The notes beneath the pieces were generated by a model. The model saw only the letters and a program-made list of their open reading frames with translations, ran no database searches and had not been told where the DNA came from. Of a stretch of DNA of 64,000 bases, positions 8,520 to 17,299 are shown one piece after another. The DNA lies in contig RXJV01000085.1 of assembly GCA_003963075.1 (NCBI GenBank), forward strand, positions 1 to 64,000, read 5' to 3'. How positions within the stretch are numbered: the first letter of the stretch is position 1; each line of letters begins with the position of its first letter. The position numbers and the translations under genes were made by a program. Origin of the DNA: Burkholderiales bacterium. Lineage in GTDB: Bacteria > Pseudomonadota > Gammaproteobacteria > Burkholderiales > Burkholderiaceae_C.

Positions 8520-9778
8520 ACGAGCACCTCGACGCAGGCCGGATGCCCGAGAAAGCCCTCGGGGCTCGCACTGCGGCCATAGGCGCCGCTCTGGTAGACC
8601 ACCGTCAGGTCGCCCACCTCGCCGCGCACCATGTCCATGCGGTCGGCCAGCAGGTCCAGTGGCGTGCACAGCGGGCCGACGACGCTGGCGGCCTCGGTCG
8701 CCGTCTCGCGCCGGCCTTGCGGCTCGACCGAGGCCGGGTAGTTCTTGCGTAGCACCTGGCCGAAATTGCCCGAGGCGGACAGGTGGTGGTGCAGGCCGCC
8801 ATCGGCCACCAGGAAGACCTGGCCGCGCGACACCTTGCGGTCGACGATGCGGCTGACGTAGACACCCGCCTCGCCGACGAAGTAGCGGCCCAGCTCGATG
8901 ACCAGCTTGGCCTGCGGCAGATCGGCCTTCGCCCGCGCCTGCAGCGCCGCCAGATTGGCCGCGATGGGTGACAGGTCCAGCCGCGCTTCGCCCGGGAAGT
9001 ACGGAATGCCGAAGCCGCCACCCAGGTTCAGGAACTTCACCGGCGCCGGTGCGGCCTCGGCCAGCCGCAGCGCCAATTCATAGCTCTTGGCCTGCGCCTC
9101 GCAGATCGCGTCGGCCTTGAGGTTCTGCGAGCCGGCGAACAGGTGGAAGCCCTCGAAGGCCAGGCCGTCGCCGGCCAGCGCGCCGACCTGGGCCAGCACC
9201 TCGGGCACCACTTCGGCATCGATGCCGAACTGCTTCGGCCCGCCGCTCATGCGCATGCCCGAGCCCTTGAGCTCGAAGTCGGGGTTCACGCGCAGCGCCA
9301 CACGGGCCGGCAGACCGAGGCGCTGCGACGCCCTCGCCAGCACCTGCAGCTCGCGCGCCGTTTCGACGTTGATGAGCACGCCGGCCGCCACCGCCTGGCC
9401 CAGCTCGATGTCGCGCTTGCCGGGGCCGGCAAAGCTGATCTCGTGCGGGTCGGCACCGGCATTCAGCGCCACCTGCAGCTCGCCCGCCGAGGCCACGTCG
9501 ATGCCGTCCACCAGCCCGGCCATCCACTGCACCAGCGCCGGCATCGGGTTGGCCTTCATCGCATAGTGCAGCTCGATGCCCTGCGGCAGCGCCGCGCGCA
9601 GCTCGGCGACCCGGGCCTTCAACAGCTGCCGGTCGTAGGCATAGAAAGGCGTCTGGCCGACGCGCTCGGCCAGCACGGACAGGCGCTGGCCGCCGACGAG
9701 CAGCTCGCCATCGGCATCACGCGGGAACAGGACGGGAGCATGCTCGAGGGCACGCTTGGGCGGTGTGGTGTCGCTCAT
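8516..9778 (-). CDS. PLP-dependent decarboxylase, exosortase A system-associated (LysA/ODC fold)
   Basis: A 420-aa group IV decarboxylase of the LysA/ornithine type, matching the exosortase-associated subfamily (TIGR03099). The Schiff-base lysine sits in HYAMKAN (K75). [14 protein letters not shown] and the Gly-rich [10 protein letters not shown] phosphate loop lie mid-protein, and [11 protein letters not shown] near residue 350 carries the second-subunit catalytic Cys. The substrate is unknown. It overlaps the acyl-CoA ligase stop (ATGA), so the two are translated together; an amino acid may be activated and decarboxylated for attachment to the polymer (inference). Confidence 0.9.
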   Translation of the reverse strand: MSDTTPPKRALEHAPVLFPRDADGELLVGGQRLSVLAERVGQTPFYAYDRQLLKARVAELRAALPQGIELHYAMKANPMPALVQWMAGLVDGIDVASAGELQVALNAGADPHEISFAGPGKRDIELGQAVAAGVLINVETARELQVLARASQRLGLPARVALRVNPDFELKGSGMRMSGGPKQFGIDAEVVPEVLAQVGALAGDGLAFEGFHLFAGSQNLKADAICEAQAKSYELALRLAEAAPAPVKFLNLGGGFGIPYFPGEARLDLSPIAANLAALQARAKADLPQAKLVIELGRYFVGEAGVYVSRIVDRKVSRGQVFLVADGGLHHHLSASGNFGQVLRKNYPASVEPQGRRETATEAASVVGPLCTPLDLLADRMDMVRGEVGDLTVVYQSGAYGRSASPEGFLGHPACVEVLV

Positions 9779-11364
9779 GCAGGGTGGCGTTCGGCCCAGT
9801 CGGTCGACAGGGTCTTGCGGTCGATCTTGCCGTTGGGGTTGCGCGGCAGCGGGCCGGGGCGCACGTCGATGCCGTGAGGCACCATGTAGGCCGGCATGCG
9901 GGCCTTGCAGGCGGCGGTCAGCGCGGCCAGGTCCACCTCGGCTGCACCCTCCGGCGGCGTGGCAATCACCTGGATGGCCTGACCCAGGCTGTCGTGGTAG
10001 ACACCGAAGGCCACGCACTCGCCGACCAGGCCGGTGGCGTACAGCACCTCCTCGACCTCGGTCGGGCTGACGCGGTAGCCCGAGGTCTTCATCATCTCGT
10101 CGCGGCGGCCGACGAAGTACAGAAAGCCCTCGGCATCGCGCCGGACCGTATCGCCGGAGAACACGGCGAACTCGGGCAGCTGCAGGCCACCTTCGCGGCC
10201 GCCCAATCCGACCGGCAGTGGCTTGTAGCGCTCGGCCGTCTTCTCGGCATCGTTCCAGTAGCCCAGGCCGACGAGGGCACCGCGGTGCACCAGCTCGCCC
10301 GGTTCGTCCGGCGCGCACTCGGTACCGTCCTCGCGCAGCACCAGGATCTCGGCATTGGGGATGGCCTTGCCGATCGAATCCGGCCGGCGATCGACCTCCT
10401 CGGGCGGCAGATAGGTCGAGCGGAAGGCCTCGGTCAGGCCATACATCAGGAAGGGCTTGGCCGAAGGCACCTTGGCGCGCAGCAGGTCCAGCGTCGCCCG
10501 CGGCATGCGGCCGCCGGTGTTGGCGAAGTAGCGCAGGTGCTGGTCGATGGCGGCCGGCCAGTCCAATTGCGTCAGCTGGATATAGAGCGGCGGCACGGCG
10601 GTCAGCCCCGTGACCTGCTCGCGCTCCATGGCCTTGAGCACGTCCTTGGGCAGCAGGTAGTTCAGCAGCACGACGCGGGCACCGCTGTGGAAGGCCGTGG
10701 TGAGCTGGCTGAAGCCGGCATCGAAGGACAGCGGCAGCGCGGCCAGCAAGGTGTCGCTGGCGCGGTTGTCCAGGTAGCTCGCCACGCTCTTGCCACCCGC
10801 CACCATATTGCGGTGGGACAGCACCACGCCCTTGGGCCGTCCGGTGGAGCCGGAGGTGTAGAGGATGGCCGTCATGTCGGTGTCGATGACGCGATGGCCG
10901 GCGCGAGCGGGTGCGGCCAGCAGCGCGGCCCAGTCGTGCACCGGCACCGGCGCCGAACCCGTGCCGCTGGTCAGCACCACATGCCGCAGCGACGGGCACT
11001 GCGTCAGCACCTCGCCGAGCTGGCCGAGGCGCTCCGGCGACGTGACCAGCACGCGCACATCGCAGTCGCGCAGGATGAAGCCCACCTGCTCGGGCTTGAG
11101 CAACGGGTTCAGGGGCACGAACACGCCACCGGCCGCCGGGGCGCCGAAGCTGGCGACAACGGTCTCGAAACGCTTCTCAAGGTAGATCGCCACCCGCTCA
11201 CCGCGGGCCAGGCCCAGCTGCAGCAACCCGCGGGCGCAGGCGCGCACAGCGGTATCGAGCTCGCCGTAGCTCAGCGTCGCGGCGCCATGGGTCAGGGCCG
11301 GCGCATCCGGCCGGTGCGCGGCGGCGACGGCCACCAACTCATGAAGCAGCGTGGATTCGGGCAT
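9775..11364 (-). CDS. Acyl-CoA ligase (AMP-forming), exosortase A system-associated
   Basis: A 529-aa adenylate-forming enzyme of the ANL superfamily, matching the TIGR03098 subfamily linked to XrtA loci. The P-loop ILYTSGSTGRPKGV is near residue 170, YGLTEAFRSTYLPPEE near 305, and the C-terminal SGYRVSPTEVEEVL hinge near 425, followed by NGKIDRKTL with the catalytic Lys. It activates a carboxylate as acyl-AMP, then passes it to CoA or, given the divergently encoded carrier 123 bp away, to that ACP. The substrate is unknown. Confidence 0.93.
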   Translation of the reverse strand: MPESTLLHELVAVAAAHRPDAPALTHGAATLSYGELDTAVRACARGLLQLGLARGERVAIYLEKRFETVVASFGAPAAGGVFVPLNPLLKPEQVGFILRDCDVRVLVTSPERLGQLGEVLTQCPSLRHVVLTSGTGSAPVPVHDWAALLAAPARAGHRVIDTDMTAILYTSGSTGRPKGVVLSHRNMVAGGKSVASYLDNRASDTLLAALPLSFDAGFSQLTTAFHSGARVVLLNYLLPKDVLKAMEREQVTGLTAVPPLYIQLTQLDWPAAIDQHLRYFANTGGRMPRATLDLLRAKVPSAKPFLMYGLTEAFRSTYLPPEEVDRRPDSIGKAIPNAEILVLREDGTECAPDEPGELVHRGALVGLGYWNDAEKTAERYKPLPVGLGGREGGLQLPEFAVFSGDTVRRDAEGFLYFVGRRDEMMKTSGYRVSPTEVEEVLYATGLVGECVAFGVYHDSLGQAIQVIATPPEGAAEVDLAALTAACKARMPAYMVPHGIDVRPGPLPRNPNGKIDRKTLSTDWAERHPA

Positions 11365-11486
11365 GGATCGGCGTCGATACAGAGTGAAAAAAGTATCTCA
11401 CGCGCTCCTGAAGCCGACGGCCGGACTCCCCGGAACCACGGGGGCTCACCGCTAAACTGCGCGACTGCCTAACCCAAGCCGACCCC

Positions 11487-11741
11487 ATGGACAACGCCCA
11501 GGTACTCAGCCACGTGCTGAGGCTTCTCGACGACGTGCTGAGCCTGAACGGCCGCGCCCAGACCTTCACCCGCGACACGGCCTTGCTTGGCGCCCTGCCC
11601 GAGCTGGACTCGATGGCGGTGGTCAGCCTGATCACGGCGTTGGAAGAGCAGCTCGGACTGGTCGTCGATGACGACGACATCGACGGCGACACCTTCGCCA
11701 CGGTGGGCTCACTGGCCGACTTCGTCGCGGCCCGCGTCTGA
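11487..11741 (+). CDS. Acyl carrier protein of the exosortase locus
   Basis: An 84-aa four-helix carrier with the phosphopantetheine site in ELDSMAVVSL (Ser42). It is acidic overall, with DDDDIDGDTF in the third quarter. It begins the plus-strand operon and is divergent from the ligase/decarboxylase pair, suggesting it receives their product. The deviations from a fatty-acid ACP (no GADSLD) fit a dedicated carrier. A short gap (17 bp) separates it from the DegT-like gene. Confidence 0.9.
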   Translation: MDNAQVLSHVLRLLDDVLSLNGRAQTFTRDTALLGALPELDSMAVVSLITALEEQLGLVVDDDDIDGDTFATVGSLADFVAARV

Positions 11742-11758
11742 CGCCCGCCACACCGAGC

Positions 11759-12943
11759 ATGAACGCAGACCCCAGCTGGCGCCGTGACGTTCCCCGGCAC
11801 CCAGTGCCCGGCCCGCATAACGAACAGGTCGACACCGAAAGCCCAACGCTGCCCTGCCTTCTCGATCAGCCGGGTATCGTGTTGACGAGCAGTGGCCGTG
11901 CGGCCATCTTGCTTGGGCTGGAGAGCTTGGCCCTCGAGCCCGGGCAGCGTGTGTTGGTACCGAGCTACCACTGCCCCACCATGGTTTCGCCCGTGCTCGC
12001 ACTGGGTCACGCACACGGCTTCTATCCGATCGATGCTGATGGTCGCCCCAGCCTCGAATGGCTGGAAACAAATGCTCCCACTGACACACGTGTGCTGTGC
12101 GTCGCCCATTTTTTTGGCTTGCCACTGGACTTGAGCGATCTGCGCGCCTGGTGCCAGCGCCGCAACGTGTTGATGCTGGAAGACTGCGCGCACGCCATGT
12201 TCGGACAAAGCGCCGCTGCACCAGTGGGCGGGCTGGGCGACGTGGTCATTGCCAGCCTGCCCAAATTCTTCGCAGCCCAAGAGGGCGGCGTGCTGCTCGT
12301 CCGGCAGCCCTTGCGCCCGATCTCGTCACTCCACTCGGTGAGCTGGAGGCGTCAGATCAAAGCCATTCTGGACGGCGCAGAGATCAGCGCACGTTACGAC
12401 CGGTTGGGACACTGGAAGATCTGGGCGGAGCCGATGTTGAAGCTCAAGCGGGCGCTGCGTGGCAAGACTCCGACCCAGGTCGTCACGACAACGCAAGTGA
12501 CCCAGTTTGATCCTGCCGGTGAATACGCGCGCATCGACGTCCAGGAATGCCGCCGGGCTCCGACCCGAGTTGCCAAGCGGATGGCCACGAGCGCTACGAG
12601 AGGCCGCGTCATCACAGCGCGTCAGCGGCACTATCGAGCCATGGCACAGGCCCTGGCCAACCGGGCCGGCATGCATCCGCTGTTCCCAGACCTTCCCGAA
12701 CAAAGCGTCCCTTACGTATTTCCGCTTTGGGTCGACGAACCCGACAAGATTTACCAAGCCCTGAGAACCGTTGGCGTGCCAGTTTCGCGTTGGGACTGGC
12801 TGTGGCCTGGAGTGCCTGAGATGGATGGCGACCATGGGAAGGCCTGGTCTCACCATGTGCTGCAACTGCATTGCCATCAAGACATGACCGACCAGGACAG
12901 GAATTGGTTGATCGACGTCCTACTCAGCTACTGCAAGAGTTGA
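11759..12943 (+). CDS. DegT/DnrJ/EryC1-like PLP aminotransferase-fold protein
   Basis: A 394-aa fold-type I protein. SSGRAAILLGLESL near residue 43, VLVPSYHCPTMVSPVLALG near 65, AHFFGLPLDLSDLRAW near 115, EDCAHAMFG near 140 and GDVVIASLPKFF near 160 follow the DegT order; the Lys in SLPKFF is the likely PLP anchor. It may aminate a sugar or an acyl-ACP intermediate. It sits between the ACP and a FemAB-like gene, so an amino-acyl substrate is as likely as a nucleotide sugar. Third-position GC looks lower than in the 7-11 kb genes. Confidence 0.75.
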   Translation: MNADPSWRRDVPRHPVPGPHNEQVDTESPTLPCLLDQPGIVLTSSGRAAILLGLESLALEPGQRVLVPSYHCPTMVSPVLALGHAHGFYPIDADGRPSLEWLETNAPTDTRVLCVAHFFGLPLDLSDLRAWCQRRNVLMLEDCAHAMFGQSAAAPVGGLGDVVIASLPKFFAAQEGGVLLVRQPLRPISSLHSVSWRRQIKAILDGAEISARYDRLGHWKIWAEPMLKLKRALRGKTPTQVVTTTQVTQFDPAGEYARIDVQECRRAPTRVAKRMATSATRGRVITARQRHYRAMAQALANRAGMHPLFPDLPEQSVPYVFPLWVDEPDKIYQALRTVGVPVSRWDWLWPGVPEMDGDHGKAWSHHVLQLHCHQDMTDQDRNWLIDVLLSYCKS

Positions 12944-12944
12944 T

Positions 12945-13988
12945 GTGAAAGCGACTTCAAACATGGACTGGACACTTGTGCCGGCAAAACAGTTGGCCGC
13001 GCTTGCCCCGCATTGGGATGCTTTGCAGGAGAGGACACTTCCGCATGCCTTCCTGAGGAGCGAGTTCCTGATATGCCTGCTGGATCAGTTTGGGCAAGGC
13101 AAAGAGCTGCTCGCCTACCGCAAAGAGGGTGCCGAGTGGGCAGCGGCACTCGTCGTTCAGCCTGAAGGCAAGGGTCGCTGGAACAGCTTCCAGCCGTCCC
13201 AGTTGCCTTTGGGCCCAGTGCTTATGCCAAAGAGCGGGCTCAACGAAGCTTCGTTGCAGTCGCTGCTGCGCGCTCTACCTGGCGTGGCACTGACGGTGGG
13301 CTTGACCCAACTGGACTCTCTGGCTTTCCCCGGCCCCTTTGAGCACGCCCGGCTGCGCCACCAGCATTACATAGATACAGCCTGGGTCGACATCGAAACC
13401 AGCTTCGAGGTCTATTGGGAGGCTAGGGGGAAGAATCTTCGCCAAAACACACGCAAGCAGTTGAAAAAGGTCGAGGCCACCGGAGTCAAACCGCGGCTCG
13501 AAATGATCGAGGCACCGGAATCAGTCGCAACAGCAATCGAGCAGTACGGCGTACTGGAAAGCAGCGGCTGGAAGGCCGAAGCGGGTACCGCGATATCACA
13601 GGACAGTGCTCAGGGGCGTTTTTATCGCGAGGCGATGGAGCGTGCCGCGTCAGCTGGCCACGCCAGAATCTACCGCTATTGGTTCGACGACGAAGTAGTC
13701 GCGATGGACTTGTGCGTGCACCAGGACGACTGCCTGGTGATCCTCAAGACGGCCTATCAGCAAGCGCACCAGGCGGTTTCCCCTTCAACGCTGATGCGTG
13801 CTGAAGAATTCAAGCTTCTGTTCGATGAAGGACGCTTCAAACGCATCGAGTTTTTCGGCCGGGTCATGGAATGGCACACACGCTGGACGGAGAACAGCCG
13901 CCACCTCTTCCACCTTACTGCCTACCGCTGGGGCTGGCTGAAGGAACTGCTTGACTGGACCAACCGCAGCAAGACCCGCAAAGCTTGA
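12945..13988 (+). CDS. FemAB-like GNAT-fold acyltransferase (Acetyltransf_6 type)
   Basis: A 347-aa protein with a degenerate N-terminal GNAT domain and a C-terminal one. NLRQNTRKQLKKVEATG near residue 163 is the basic helix typical of this family, followed by RIYRYWFDDEVVAMDLC near 240 and YQQAHQAVSPSTLMRAEEFKLL near 268. Members transfer acyl or aminoacyl groups, for example in peptidoglycan or polysaccharide modification. GTG 12945, just after the previous stop, is taken as the start; ATG 12963 is possible. It is the first of three FemAB-like genes in the locus. Confidence 0.75.
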   Translation: MKATSNMDWTLVPAKQLAALAPHWDALQERTLPHAFLRSEFLICLLDQFGQGKELLAYRKEGAEWAAALVVQPEGKGRWNSFQPSQLPLGPVLMPKSGLNEASLQSLLRALPGVALTVGLTQLDSLAFPGPFEHARLRHQHYIDTAWVDIETSFEVYWEARGKNLRQNTRKQLKKVEATGVKPRLEMIEAPESVATAIEQYGVLESSGWKAEAGTAISQDSAQGRFYREAMERAASAGHARIYRYWFDDEVVAMDLCVHQDDCLVILKTAYQQAHQAVSPSTLMRAEEFKLLFDEGRFKRIEFFGRVMEWHTRWTENSRHLFHLTAYRWGWLKELLDWTNRSKTRKA

Positions 13989-14797
13989 GTACATCACCCG
14001 AAATCTTCTTCTTGCCAACCGGCGGCGAACAGCGGCTGTGCGTGTTCCACGCTCCGTCCGAGGCCTTCTCTGGCAAGCCGCTCAGTCGCGTGCTTTATCT
14101 ACATCCTTTTGCGGAGGAGATGAACAAGTCGCGTCGCATGGCGGCCCTCGCCTGCCGAGCACTCGCCGATGCAGGTCACGCGGTGCTCCAAATTGACCTG
14201 CGCGGCTGTGGCGACTCATCGGCCGACTTCTGCGAAGCCAGTTGGGACGATTGGCGGGCTGACGTGCGCCTCGGGCTGGATTGGCTGGATGACCATGTTC
14301 CACAAGCACCAGTGTGGTTGTGGGGTCTGCGAGCCGGTTGTCTGCTCGCCGCGGCCGATTGGGGCCGCCCACTGAACTACCTTTTTTGGCAGCCAATCAC
14401 CAGCGGCAAGCTTGCCCTGCAACAGTTCCTGCGTCTGAAGCTTGCCGCCGCGATGGCGAGCGGTTCCGGCAAAGGACTGATGGATCAGTTGAAGTCCGAA
14501 TTGGCGGCGGGCCGCCCCGTCGAGGTTGCAGGCTATCGCCTCGGAGCATCACTGGCCCTCGGGCTGGAAGCCGCCCAGCTCGCACCCAGCGGCACCGCTG
14601 GTCATGTTGCATGGCTGGAGCTCAGCACCCGTGAAGACGCCGCGCTGTCGCCAGTCAGCGAGTCGGCGATTGCAGCTTGGAGGAATGCCGGCTGGCGTGT
14701 CATCACGGAGATTGTTTCAGGTCCTAGCTTCTGGGCCACGAGTGAAATTGAGCTCGCGCCAATGCTGATCCCCGTCACTGTGCAGGCCCTGTCATGA
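13985..14797 (+). CDS. Alpha/beta hydrolase 2, exosortase A system-associated
   Basis: It matches the TIGR03101 pattern: LHPFAEEMNKSRRMAALACR near residue 40 and VLQIDLRGCGDSSADF near 68. At the nucleophile-elbow position the sequence reads WGLRAGCLLA (about residue 113), so the usual GxSxG serine is absent; activity may be lost or changed. It begins with TTG 13985 overlapping the preceding TGA and ends overlapping the next gene (ATGA), so it is translationally coupled to hydrolase 1. Substrate unknown; thioester or ester trimming on the ACP product is inference. Confidence 0.85.
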   Translation: MSTSPEIFFLPTGGEQRLCVFHAPSEAFSGKPLSRVLYLHPFAEEMNKSRRMAALACRALADAGHAVLQIDLRGCGDSSADFCEASWDDWRADVRLGLDWLDDHVPQAPVWLWGLRAGCLLAAADWGRPLNYLFWQPITSGKLALQQFLRLKLAAAMASGSGKGLMDQLKSELAAGRPVEVAGYRLGASLALGLEAAQLAPSGTAGHVAWLELSTREDAALSPVSESAIAAWRNAGWRVITEIVSGPSFWATSEIELAPMLIPVTVQALS

Positions 14798-15648
14798 AGG
14801 AGTCCGTGCTGAGCTTTGACTGCGAAGGCGAGCGCCTGGTTGGAATCCTGGCCGAACCCGGGGTCGGTCAACCCGCCGAGGTGGGAGTCCTCATCATCGT
14901 CGGCGGTCCTCAGTACCGCATCGGCAGCCATCGCCAGTTCACTTTGCTGGCCCGGCATCTTGCCCGCCAGGGCGTGGCAGCTCTACGGTTTGACTACCGC
15001 AGCCTGGGCGACAGCGCAGGCGAGGCACGCGACTTCCTTGGCATCGAAGCCGATATCGCCGCTGCCATCGGCGCTTTGCTGAAGGCGTGCCCCACGCTCA
15101 AGTACGTCGTGCTCTGGGGGCTGTGTGACGCGGCCTCGGCGGCCCTTCTTTACCTCGAGTCGACTCGTGATGCGCGCGTATCCGGCGTCGTCCTATTGAA
15201 TCCTTGGGTCCGCTCACCCGAAACGCTGGCGCGAACTCATGTCAAGCACTACTACTCGCGGCGCATTCTGGAAAAGGAGTTCTGGCTCAAACTGCTGAGT
15301 GGCCGTGTCGGTCTGGAGGCGCTGCGCGGCCTGGGCGGCAATCTGCGCCTAGCTCGAAGCACTAACAGGCCAAAGACGGAATCTCGAAGCTTCCAGGAAC
15401 GTATGGCCGCCGGGCTTCGAGGCTTCGACGGCCCGGTGCTGCTGATCCTGAGTGGCGATGACTACACTGCCCGGGAGTTTGTGGGGCATGCCCGGTCTGC
15501 TGAGGCTTGGCGAGGTCTTCTCGCGCGTCCAACGCTAGATTTGCACGAATTGCCGTCAGCGGATCACACCTTTTCGGCGACAGCAGACCAGGACTCTCAA
15601 TTTGAAATTTGCTTGGACTGGTTGAGGACACGATGCCAAGGCACCTGA
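14794..15648 (+). CDS. Alpha/beta hydrolase 1, exosortase A system-associated
   Basis: A 284-aa alpha/beta hydrolase of the TIGR03100 subfamily. IIVGGPQYRIGSHRQFTLLA near residue 34 and LRFDYRSLGDSAGEARDF near 68 are the hallmark blocks. The elbow reads LWGLCDAASAALLY (about residue 109), with Cys in the place of the catalytic Ser, as in thioesterase/dienelactone-hydrolase-like enzymes. The late ELPSADHTFS supplies the catalytic His, and LSGDDYTAREF an Asp. It is translated in tandem with hydrolase 2. Confidence 0.87.
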   Translation: MKESVLSFDCEGERLVGILAEPGVGQPAEVGVLIIVGGPQYRIGSHRQFTLLARHLARQGVAALRFDYRSLGDSAGEARDFLGIEADIAAAIGALLKACPTLKYVVLWGLCDAASAALLYLESTRDARVSGVVLLNPWVRSPETLARTHVKHYYSRRILEKEFWLKLLSGRVGLEALRGLGGNLRLARSTNRPKTESRSFQERMAAGLRGFDGPVLLILSGDDYTAREFVGHARSAEAWRGLLARPTLDLHELPSADHTFSATADQDSQFEICLDWLRTRCQGT

Positions 15649-16376
15649 AGTTCATGATCCACGCAAGCCGCGCTGCTCTTGCCGTGGCCATCGGCGTGGC
15701 TGCCTTGTCTGCAGCCGCTCAAATTCAGCGCCTTGCGCCGGCCCCGCCGGGCTGTGGGGAAACCCATAACACCTACGGCCCTTTTGACTACCGCACCGCC
15801 CAGCAATCGCAGCGCTGGATCGTCGAGATCGCGCATTTCACGCATGGCGTCGAGACCTTGACCAAGGGCGCCACCGGCCCTTTCGGGGGCGATATCGGCT
15901 ACACCCTGGCGGTATTCCCCAACCATCCGCGCGCCATTCAAACACTCGAGCGCCTGGTCGAAAAACAGAAGGCTGACCCCGCCCCCGGCACGGATATGAC
16001 TGTTGAGTGCTATTACGCGCGCGGCATCGCCTTTGCTCCGGACGATCTGGTGTTTCGCATGTTCTACGTGAGCTATCTGATCCGGCGCAATCGGCCCGAT
16101 GAAGCGCGCAAATTCCTTGACTACGCGGCCGAGAAGGGGGCCGAAAGCCCGCTGACGCAATTCAACGCTGGCATGCTGTTCTTCGACATGAAAGACTACG
16201 ACAGGGCACTGGCTCAGGCGCACCGAGCGATTGCGATGGGCATGACCCGGACCGAACTTCGCGACCGCCTGAAGGCGGTGGGGCGCTGGAAGGATCCTGA
16301 ACCGGTCGAGGTATTGGACGCCGCCGCGTCTGCCGCGCAGTCCGCATCTGCCGTGGCCTCGCAGCCTTCCCGCTGA
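15633..16376 (+). CDS. Exported TPR-like protein of unknown function
   Basis: About 247 aa with an N-terminal signal peptide (FMIHASRAALAVAIGVAALS ending AAA). TPR-like helices follow: ARKFLDYAAEKGAESPLTQF and DYDRALAQAHRAIAMGM. The early segment PGCGETHNTYGPFDYRT contains a Cys and may be a small domain of its own. ATG 15633 overlaps the preceding gene by 16 bp; ATG 15654 is a non-overlapping alternative that still keeps the signal peptide. Its place among polymer genes suggests a periplasmic scaffold. Confidence 0.6.
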   Translation: MPRHLKFMIHASRAALAVAIGVAALSAAAQIQRLAPAPPGCGETHNTYGPFDYRTAQQSQRWIVEIAHFTHGVETLTKGATGPFGGDIGYTLAVFPNHPRAIQTLERLVEKQKADPAPGTDMTVECYYARGIAFAPDDLVFRMFYVSYLIRRNRPDEARKFLDYAAEKGAESPLTQFNAGMLFFDMKDYDRALAQAHRAIAMGMTRTELRDRLKAVGRWKDPEPVEVLDAAASAAQSASAVASQPSR

Positions 16377-16384
16377 GCCGCTGC

Positions 16385-17299
16385 ATGCCGCGCGTCAACA
16401 TCGTCATCCCTGCCTACAACGCTGAGGCTTTCATCGCCGACACCGTCCGCTCGGCGCTGAGCCAGACCTTCAGCGATCTGCAAGTCACCGTCATCGACGA
16501 CGGCTCGAACGATGCAACGGCCACGCGCGCTGCGCTGGACGATGCCCGAGTGCGAGTCATCTCACAGGAAAACCGCGGAATGTCGCGGTCGCGCAACCGC
16601 GGCATGGCGGAAGCAGACTCTGAATTCGTCGCTTTGCTCGATGCCGACGACCTCTGGCATCCAGAGAAACTGCGGCTGCAACTTCAGGCCCTTCAAGAGT
16701 TGCCCGACCACGACTTCTGCTACACAGCCTTCGATGTCTGGCACGGCGAGCCTCGGCCAGACTATTTCATGCAGGCTCGCTCGGGCAGTATCGACGGGTC
16801 AAGATCCGGCTGGATCTATCCCGTTCTCGTACTCGACAACTATGCCCTGCCCTCGTCCGTCGTTTGGCGTCGCAGTGCCTGGGACAGCATGGGCGGCTTT
16901 TTGACGGACAACCAGCAAACCGACGATTGGGAGTACCTGGTGCGCGCCAGCACGCAGCACCGATTTGTGCGTCTGGCCGAGTCGTTCGTGCTCTACCGTC
17001 AGCACCCGGTGTCGCTGTCGAAGCGCATACCCGCGACCAACACCACCGAGCTGATGCGCTCAGAGCTTTTGCGACGCTTCGGGATGAGTTCCCCACCTGG
17101 TCACGATGTCGACCCTGTCGCGTTGCAGCGTTTCCAGCACAAGGGCTGGTGCAATTTCGCTGACGCGCACTGCGCCAAGGGCGACCTGGCCTTGGGGTTG
17201 AAGACTTTTGCCGGCCTGTTGCGCCGCGGCCCGTACCGCGCTGCCACACTGTCCAAGATGGGCAAGTCTCTATTCCGACGCTGGGTGCCGAATGACTGA
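16385..17299 (+). CDS. Family 2 glycosyltransferase (GT-A)
   Basis: A 304-aa inverting GT2 enzyme. VNIVIPAYNAEAFI near residue 4, VTVIDDGSNDATA near 36, NRGMSRSRNRGMAEA near 60 and the DxD motif in ALLDADDLWHPEK near 83 are all present. TDDWEYLVRAS near 178 is the likely ED/W acceptor-site region. It has no membrane span and would work on the cytosolic face, adding one sugar to the lipid-linked repeat. The end overlaps the next gene by 8 bp. Confidence 0.88.
   Translation: MPRVNIVIPAYNAEAFIADTVRSALSQTFSDLQVTVIDDGSNDATATRAALDDARVRVISQENRGMSRSRNRGMAEADSEFVALLDADDLWHPEKLRLQLQALQELPDHDFCYTAFDVWHGEPRPDYFMQARSGSIDGSRSGWIYPVLVLDNYALPSSVVWRRSAWDSMGGFLTDNQQTDDWEYLVRASTQHRFVRLAESFVLYRQHPVSLSKRIPATNTTELMRSELLRRFGMSSPPGHDVDPVALQRFQHKGWCNFADAHCAKGDLALGLKTFAGLLRRGPYRAATLSKMGKSLFRRWVPND

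Noticed and set aside
11365-11486. Possible sigma-54 promoter between the ligase and ACP genes
   Set aside because: Only the GG-N10-GC spacing fits; neither the -24 nor the -12 flanking bases match.
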